This document shows, one piece after another, positions 32,751-37,304 of a stretch of 37,304 nt of DNA. The DNA is taken from contig JALGVR010000010.1 in the NCBI GenBank assembly GCA_025774605.1, positions 1 to 37,304 of the forward strand, given 5' to 3'. How positions within the stretch are numbered: the first letter of the stretch is position 1; each line of letters opens with the position of its first letter. This DNA is from a bacterium. Lineage in GTDB: Bacteria; Electryoneota; AABM5-125-24; Hatepunaeales; Hatepunaeaceae. The translations under genes were made by a program, and so were the position numbers. The notes under the pieces were generated by a model, which was given only the letters and a program-made list of their open reading frames with translations, did not search any database and was not told the origin of the DNA.

Positions 32751-32930
32751 ATGACAGACCTAATGCCGACCATTTATTATACAATACTCTTCTGGATCTA
32801 CTGGCTGATTGCGGCGGGAATGGGAGCCGCGCTGCTGGCGGTGTTGCTGCGCGAACGCGACAAGGGCGTTCAGGCGCTGGCGGCGATATTGCTTGTGCCT
32901 GTGATATTAAGGCTTCTGCTGATCAAGTGA
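32751..32930 (+). CDS. Small hydrophobic membrane protein (about 59 residues)
   Basis: Two hydrophobic helices (TIYYTILFWIYWLIAAGMGA and QALAAILLVPVILRLLLIK) are separated by a basic turn (LRERDKG), an inner-membrane hairpin. I use the ATG at 32751; ATGs at 32676 (ahead of the TATAAT) and 32763 are alternatives. No strong ribosome site is visible. It precedes the DUF2953 gene on the same strand and may be co-transcribed with it. I do not recognise the family. Confidence 0.55.
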   Translation: MTDLMPTIYYTILFWIYWLIAAGMGAALLAVLLRERDKGVQALAAILLVPVILRLLLIK

Positions 32931-33057
32931 TTTTATCCGTGTCCGGTCGACGCGGGTTGTCGCGGCTCCCCGCTTCAGACGGCCGGGATTTCCTTCTGGG
33001 GATGGAATTATCCTGACTTACCTCTTAGTCTGCATATGCCTGCTGCTGGCAGCCCTG

Positions 33058-33840
33058 TTGCTGCCGCGTGTCCGCTTTGCCGGGGAGTTCGGGCACGGGC
33101 GGACGCAGATCCTGATCGGCAACATCTGGTTTCTTTCAAAGATTGATCTGCGCCGTCAGGATTTCACCCTGAGAATTCTCTTCATAAAGATACACTCGAA
33201 GAAAAAACAAAAGAGACCTCTGCGTTCCGAGCTTCGCGTATCGACGCATCCGGATAAATCAAAGGCCCCCCCCCGCGTGCCGAAATATTCCGAACCGCTT
33301 GATATGCCCCCCGGCGAAGAGTCTGAAGACACCGTCAAACCGTCTGCAGGGCCGCGCGGGAAGGGCTTCAGGAAGCCTCATGTCCGGTTCGGCAGGCACG
33401 GGAAGCGCGATCGGGAAAAGGAGAAGAACGGATCCGGTAAAATCCCCGGGGCGTTGCTCTGGCGGGAGAGAGCCTTGATAATCACCGTGGTTCGCAGGCT
33501 GATAAACAGTCTGGCGAGGCTGATGAAGCACCCGCGGTTCGACCGCCTGAGGGCTGAAATCGACATCGCCACCCCCGATCCGTCGCTGACCGGCATACTG
33601 TACGGCGCGGCTCGCCAGTTGACGGCGTTCCATAAGCCGCCCCGGCGGGTGATCATAGTCCGGTTCGATTTTGACGAGGACACACCGGGGCTCGACGTCT
33701 CCTGCCGGCTGTCCGTCAGCCCGGTCGTGGTGGTTTTCGAATCGCTCTACATGATTGTCCGAATGCCCTGGCTGAGGATTTTAAAGGTTTATCTTGATCT
33801 CAGGAAACAGCGGAAACAGGTCGCTTCCAGGGATGATTGA
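33058..33840 (+). CDS. DUF2953-like membrane-associated protein, N-terminus uncertain
   Basis: The protein has the DUF2953 pattern: basic N-terminal beta region (RVRFAGEF, LIGNIWFLSKIDLRR), a long charged and probably disordered linker (about residues 45-130), and a C-terminal domain (PSLTGILYGAARQLTAFHKP, RRVIIVRFDFDEDTPGLDVS, then SPVVVVFESLYMIVR). Related proteins start with one membrane segment. Such a segment (LTYLLVCICLLLAALLLP) is encoded in frame just upstream (about 33013-33063), but no ATG, GTG or TTG precedes it. The listed start is the TTG at 33058. The true start may be a CTG, ATT or ATC near 33007-33013 behind GGGGATGG, or one base may be wrong there. It overlaps the GT4 gene by 8 bases. 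Confidence 0.7.
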   Translation: MLPRVRFAGEFGHGRTQILIGNIWFLSKIDLRRQDFTLRILFIKIHSKKKQKRPLRSELRVSTHPDKSKAPPRVPKYSEPLDMPPGEESEDTVKPSAGPRGKGFRKPHVRFGRHGKRDREKEKNGSGKIPGALLWRERALIITVVRRLINSLARLMKHPRFDRLRAEIDIATPDPSLTGILYGAARQLTAFHKPPRRVIIVRFDFDEDTPGLDVSCRLSVSPVVVVFESLYMIVRMPWLRILKVYLDLRKQRKQVASRDD

Positions 33841-34954
33841 AAACCCCGAAACGGTGATTGCTGAGGTCTGTTTTTCACCCTCTTGGGGCGGCTTGGAGCA
33901 CTATTGCGCCGACAGCGCGGCCAGGCTCGCGTCACGCGGTCACCGTGTTGTTCCATTCGTCAGAGCCGGTTCACCGCTTGAGGATCGCCTGGTTGAAACC
34001 GGCTTTTCGCCCGTAACCTGCAGACCATCCAGCTATTTCTCTCCCATTACCACCCTTAAGCTGGCTCGAAGATTCCGCGCGCGTTCCGTCGGTGCGGTTC
34101 ACCTCCATCGCACGCAGGATCTGGGTGTGGTGCTGCCCTCTGCAGCGCTGGCGGGAGTGAAAATCAGGGTGCTGACGCTGCAGATGGAATCCAGCCGGCG
34201 TAAGCGTGACCTCTACCATCGCTGGGTTTACGGCGGATTGACGCGGGTGTTGACGATAACCGGGCGCATGCGTCAGTTGGTCACGGACAACGTCGCGGTC
34301 GATCCGGACAAGGTGCGTTGTCTATATTATGGCATCGACGGTGAAGGGCTGCGGGCGGAAGCGGCGGCGCGTGATGAAATCCGCAGCCGATGGAAGGTTC
34401 CCTCCGATGCCTTCGTGGTCGGCATTGTCGGGCGGCTTGAGCCGATGAAGGGCCAGGAGACCGTTCTTGGGGCGGCCGCGCTCCTGCAGCACCGAATTCC
34501 GAAGCTGGTGGTGATGATTGTTGGTGACGAGACGGTCGGCAAGGTGGGCGAGATGGATCGGCTTAAACGGCTTGCCGCTCAAACCCTGACCGACGCGCGC
34601 GTTGTTTTCACCGGCTACCGGCATCCGCCCGGATCGATCGTGCCGGCGTTCGACGTGTCGGCGCTGGCGACGCGCAAGGAGACCTTCGGGCTGGTCATCC
34701 TCGAAGCGCAGGCGTTGGGCGTGCCGGTGGTGGCGAGCGCGGCGGGCGGCGTGCCGGAGATTATCGAGGACGGCGTCAACGGGCGGCTGGTCAAGCCGGG
34801 AGACGCTGAAGCGCTGGCTGAGGCGATAGAGGAACTTTACAGGAGCCCGGAACTGCGCAGGAGTATCGGTGAAGCGGGGATGCGCAATGTCGGGGAGCGG
34901 TTCTCGCTGAAGGCGCAGATCGAGGGGTTGGAAAGGGCGTTAAGGGGCGAGTGA
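33833..34954 (+). CDS. GT4-family glycosyltransferase
   Basis: A 373-residue GT-B glycosyltransferase of family 4. The N-terminal acceptor domain begins VIAEVCFSPSWGGLEHYCAD (the Gly-Gly loop). The C-terminal donor domain has VVGIVGRLEPMKGQETVLGA, VVFTGYRHPPGSIVPAFDVS and the EX7E signature (KETFGLVILEAQALGVPVVA, then GGVPEIIEDGVNGRLV). It would transfer a sugar from an NDP-sugar to a lipid-linked or surface glycan on the cytoplasmic side. I use the ATG at 33833, overlapping the DUF2953 stop by 8 bases; a TTG 39 bases upstream is less likely. Its stop lies 5 bases from the stop of the convergent GT-C gene. Confidence 0.93.
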   Translation: MIENPETVIAEVCFSPSWGGLEHYCADSAARLASRGHRVVPFVRAGSPLEDRLVETGFSPVTCRPSSYFSPITTLKLARRFRARSVGAVHLHRTQDLGVVLPSAALAGVKIRVLTLQMESSRRKRDLYHRWVYGGLTRVLTITGRMRQLVTDNVAVDPDKVRCLYYGIDGEGLRAEAAARDEIRSRWKVPSDAFVVGIVGRLEPMKGQETVLGAAALLQHRIPKLVVMIVGDETVGKVGEMDRLKRLAAQTLTDARVVFTGYRHPPGSIVPAFDVSALATRKETFGLVILEAQALGVPVVASAAGGVPEIIEDGVNGRLVKPGDAEALAEAIEELYRSPELRRSIGEAGMRNVGERFSLKAQIEGLERALRGE

Positions 34955-34959
34955 CGAGG

Positions 34960-36612
34960 TCATTCTCCGGCTCTGAGATCTCCGGTCCTGTAACCGGGTC
35001 TGGTCAACCGGAAGCTGTACAGGTTGTTTTCCCTGATAACCCGTTCAACCTCTTCGCAGGGCGTGAGATACCAGGCGATGGTCACCAGCTGGTCATCCAC
35101 CGGAATCAGGAGCATGGTTACTTCATCCATGGGCATGCCGTCGATGGCGCGGTTGACGTCCAGGTAGAAGTGATAGAGATCCTTCCAGGTGACATGCCTG
35201 ATCCAGTCCTTCAACAGTTCCACCCTGACGCTGAAGTTCTTGGGCGCGATGATAAGGTTCACGCGGCGCTCGACCAGGTAGGAGAGCGGGGCGATCTTGT
35301 GGTGTCCCGGCATGGGGCTCAACTTCTCGCCGATCAGCGGCACCATCGCATCGTTTATACCCAGCATATCGACGGTTTTAAGCTTCGAATAATACGGTAT
35401 CGCGCCCGCGGCGGCGGTGGCGATGGTCACATCGCTTCCGCCGAAGAATTCGTCAAGTTTTTTACCGATCCCGATGCAGTTTGTGACCGGACCTTTCGGC
35501 AGCGCGGTCAGCTCGAACACCGGTTGTATCCCCATGCCTTCAATAACCCGCCCGAAAGCCAGGCTGTCGTTGACCGTGCCGAGAAACAGGCAGATGATCA
35601 GTCCGTATTTAAGCCGCCGGTTGAGCGCATGCGTGGATATGGAGTATAATATAACGACCAGCAGCAGCGGCATGACCGGTACGAGGAAGCGGAATTCCAT
35701 GAAGTCACCGCCGACGGCGATCACGTAGAGCGCCCACACCAGGATAAGGGTTCCCATGAATTGTACGCCGGCGTTCTTCCTGAAAATATCCCTCCCCTGG
35801 ATGATCAGGAATACGAGATGGGGAAACAGCAGGTAGGTGATGCTGTAAAGGTAGATGAGCAGAAGACCGTAAGGCAGCCCGTTCAGCCCCTGGACCTTGG
35901 CATGAAACGAGTTCGGCAGCAGGGCGTGGTAATAGCCGACCTTCCAGATATAGCACGGCACGAAGAGCAGCAGAAAGGGGATCCCGATCACGAACAGGTC
36001 GCGGAGCTTAAAATCCTGTTTGGTCTTGTGCCAGGCCGCCAGTGCGATCACGGCGAGGACAACCCCGTCCGGCCTGGTCAGCAGGGCGATATTGAGGGTT
36101 ATCGACAACGCCAGGCTGCGCCTCCGGTTCCAGCCTCTTTCGAGCCCGTCCAGAACGATATAAGCCGCTGCCAGGAATTCAAGCAGTTGCAGCGCCGTTT
36201 CCATCCCGCTGAAGGCAAACGAGACGATGGTCCAGTTGGTGCCGACCAGCGCCATGAGCAGCAGTCCCCGTGTGCGGCTCCGCAGAACGCGCCGACCGAT
36301 CAGGAAGGAGAGCAGCAGGCAGGCGAGGAATATCGGAAAGGCGAGTACGATGGAGAACTGTTCGGGCGGGATGCCGAGCTTCAAACCCGCCGCCATCAAC
36401 ATCACCCAGAGGAAATTACTGTAGCCCTCAACCCTCTCGCCCGGATTGAAGACCAGACCGTGTCCCTCGACCAGGTTCCGGGCGTAGCGGAAGGAGATGT
36501 AGGCGTCGTCAACGATGTTGATCCTGTAGGAAGCGAACAGCATCAACAGGATGACGACCGACCAGAAGACGGGTTTGAAATTACCGGTGTAGAGGTTCAA
36601 TGGGTTCTTCAC
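34960..36612 (-). CDS. GT-C-fold membrane glycosyltransferase (GT39/AftB-like)
   Basis: A 550-residue inner-membrane protein with about 10-12 membrane helices in the first 400 residues and a soluble C-terminal domain. The first outer loop carries the GT-C motif with paired acidic residues (INIVDDAYISFRYARNLVEG, Asp 35-36), followed by HGLVFNPGERVEGYSNFLWV. This motif set is shared by bacterial AftB-like and GT39 lipid-phosphate-sugar transferases. It would move a sugar from a polyprenyl-phosphate donor to a periplasmic acceptor. The start is a GTG at 36612 with a poor ribosome site; a sigma-70-type promoter lies 45-73 bases upstream. It is convergent with the GT4 gene. Confidence 0.85.
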   Translation of the reverse strand: MKNPLNLYTGNFKPVFWSVVILLMLFASYRINIVDDAYISFRYARNLVEGHGLVFNPGERVEGYSNFLWVMLMAAGLKLGIPPEQFSIVLAFPIFLACLLLSFLIGRRVLRSRTRGLLLMALVGTNWTIVSFAFSGMETALQLLEFLAAAYIVLDGLERGWNRRRSLALSITLNIALLTRPDGVVLAVIALAAWHKTKQDFKLRDLFVIGIPFLLLFVPCYIWKVGYYHALLPNSFHAKVQGLNGLPYGLLLIYLYSITYLLFPHLVFLIIQGRDIFRKNAGVQFMGTLILVWALYVIAVGGDFMEFRFLVPVMPLLLVVILYSISTHALNRRLKYGLIICLFLGTVNDSLAFGRVIEGMGIQPVFELTALPKGPVTNCIGIGKKLDEFFGGSDVTIATAAAGAIPYYSKLKTVDMLGINDAMVPLIGEKLSPMPGHHKIAPLSYLVERRVNLIIAPKNFSVRVELLKDWIRHVTWKDLYHFYLDVNRAIDGMPMDEVTMLLIPVDDQLVTIAWYLTPCEEVERVIRENNLYSFRLTRPGYRTGDLRAGE

Positions 36613-36656
36613 ATCGAATCCATGATATTCACAGGTCTGAAGAACTGATCAAGACT

Positions 36657-36685
36657 ATTTTACACGATGGGGAATGCCATTTCAA
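36657..36685 (-). promoter_or_regulatory. Sigma-70-type promoter of the GT-C gene
   Basis: On the minus strand TTGAAA (36680-36685), 17 bases, TAAAAT (36657-36662), both one mismatch from consensus with optimal spacing. RNA would start near 36650, giving a leader of about 38 bases. Confidence 0.7.
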
Positions 36686-36743
36686 GGGATAATGGGATTT
36701 TTATACCGGGCATGAAAGTAATTCAGTATAAGGACGTATTTAT

Positions 36744-36900
36744 GACCCCCCTTCTTTTCCCCCCTACTTCGCAGGGGGGAATGCCCGACTCTCCCCCCTC
36801 TACGCCAGCAGGGGGAATGCCCGACTCTCCCCCCTGCGCCAGTAAGGGGAATGCCCGACTCCCTCCCCCCTGCGAAGTAGGGGGGGACAAAGGGGGGGTC
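36744..36900. repeat. G/C-run repeat cluster A flanked by 36-base inverted arms
   Basis: The outer arms (36744-36779 and 36865-36900) are inverted copies with 4 mismatches in 36 bases. Each carries CCTACTTCGCAGGGGGG or its complement and an outer GACCCCCC. Between them are tandem copies of a module of about 34 bases, made of a C-run, TGCGCCAGTA-like centre, G-run and AATGCCCGACTCT. No transposase is encoded, so it resembles a non-autonomous mobile repeat. Open frames through it are artefacts. Confidence 0.85.
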
Positions 36901-36934
36901 GCAGGTTGTTGACACGGAAGGCGGTGGTGGTGAA

Positions 36935-37030
36935 GTGAGCGAGTGAGCGAGTGAGCGAGTGAGCGAGTGAGCGAGGGAGCGAGGGAGCGAGTGAGCGAGG
37001 GAGCGAGTGAGCGAGGGAGCGAGTGAGCGA
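36935..37030. repeat. 8-base tandem array GKGAGCGA, 12 copies
   Basis: Twelve uninterrupted 8-base units, GTGAGCGA in eight and GGGAGCGA in four. The array lies between repeat clusters A and B and outside any gene. Confidence 0.96.
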
Positions 37031-37052
37031 GGAATATAGCACGGACGTTTCT

Positions 37053-37162
37053 TCCCCCCCTGCGCCAGTAAGGGGGAATGCCCGACTATCCCCCCCTGCG
37101 CCAGTAGGGTGAATGCCCGTCTCTCTCCCCCCCTGCGAAGTAGGGGGGGATAAAGGGGGGGT
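37053..37162. repeat. G/C-run repeat cluster B
   Basis: Two more copies of the TGCGCCAGTA / AATGCCCG module (AATGCCCGACTAT and AATGCCCGTCTCT). They are followed by a CCTGCGAAGTAGGGGGGGAT arm and AAAGGGGGGGTT in the same orientation as the right arm of cluster A. Clusters A and B thus share one repeat family on both sides of the 8-base array. The stretch 36613-37172 holds, besides these repeats and the promoter at 36657-36685, nothing else I can assign. Confidence 0.85.
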
Positions 37163-37172
37163 TACCTCATTA

Positions 37173-37304
37173 CTATCGAATCAAAACCAGTTTCCGCATC
37201 TGCATCCTGTCACCGGCTTCAAATCGGACAAAATACAATCCCGAAGCCAGATTATCCGGCTGCCACGTTGCAGTATAAATCCCGCCTGCCAACTGTTCGT
37301 CAAC
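37173..37304 (-). CDS. 3' end of a secreted-protein gene with T9SS C-terminal sorting domain (partial)
   Basis: The minus strand is open from the window edge to a TAG at 37173-37175 and encodes 43 residues. They match the FlgD-Ig-like/type A sorting domain at the end of type IX secretion substrates: GGIYTATWQPDNLASGLYFV, then RFEAGDRMQMRKLVLIR. The pattern GxYxxxW, LASGxYFxRF and a C-terminal KLVLIR are hallmarks. The protein should cross the outer membrane by the Por system and be cleaved or anchored at the surface. Most of the gene lies outside the window, so its function cannot be given. Confidence 0.88.
   Translation of the reverse strand, partial: VDEQLAGGIYTATWQPDNLASGLYFVRFEAGDRMQMRKLVLIR

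Noticed and set aside
32627-33016. A 129-codon plus-strand frame overlapping the small membrane protein and ending at ATGGAATTATCCTGA.
   Set aside because: It is out of frame with the two hydrophobic helices at 32751-32930 and has no family resemblance; only its last codons matter, for the DUF2953 start problem.
36667-37042. Open frames through the G/C-run repeats and the 8-base array (Pro-, Ser- and Leu-rich).
   Set aside because: Products of repeat composition only; they span non-coding elements on both strands.

Overview
The window (37.3 kb, moderately GC-rich) looks like chromosome of a Gram-negative, flagellated bacterium of the FCB superphylum or a neighbouring candidate phylum such as Zixibacteria or Latescibacteria. 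The reasons are P- and L-ring flagellar genes (an outer membrane), a DUF4175/DUF4159 gene pair, and a truncated gene at the right edge that ends in a type IX secretion (Por) sorting domain. The phylum is an inference; there is no rRNA or other marker gene here.

Region 1 (50-20617, minus strand) is one long flagellar late-assembly block. In the direction of transcription it runs flgF, flgG, flgA, flgH, flgI, flgJ (fused to a lytic transglycosylase), flgN, flgK, flgL, then five glycosyltransferase-type genes joined by 4-base overlaps or short gaps, two uncharacterised small genes (one FliT/FlgN-like, one with a beta-grasp-like N-terminus), flagellin, fliD, fliS and an flgM-like gene with a duplicated motif. 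A very good sigma-54 site precedes flgF and a sigma-28-like site precedes flagellin, which fits the usual two-tier hierarchy (RpoN for rod and hook genes, FliA/FlgM for filament genes). The sugar-transfer genes between the hook-filament junction genes and flagellin most likely form a flagellin (or hook-associated protein) glycosylation island. The operon is interrupted between flgH and flgI by about 445 bases containing two tandem arrays and a palindrome.

Region 2 (20618-25575) has a divergent intergenic region, a plus-strand DUF4398 lipoprotein with a consensus sigma-70 promoter, a perfect 38-base palindrome between convergent genes, and the DUF4175 membrane/coiled-coil and DUF4159 periplasmic pair. 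Region 3 (25656-29073) is the export core of a polysaccharide system: a Wza-type outer-membrane export protein followed by a Wzc-type co-polymerase/tyrosine kinase with an extreme tyrosine-rich tail. Region 4 (29413-32543) pairs a lipoprotein gamma-glutamyltransferase with an ion-transporter-superfamily permease.

Region 5 (32751-36612) has plus-strand genes for a small membrane protein, a DUF2953 protein and a GT4 glycosyltransferase, convergent with a large GT-C (GT39/AftB-like) membrane glycosyltransferase. Region 6 (36613-37304) is non-coding and repeat-rich: G/C-run inverted repeats built on a roughly 34-base module and a 12-copy 8-base tandem array. It is followed by the 3' end of a secreted-protein gene with a T9SS C-terminal signal. 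I found no tRNA, rRNA, CRISPR array, transposase or phage gene.
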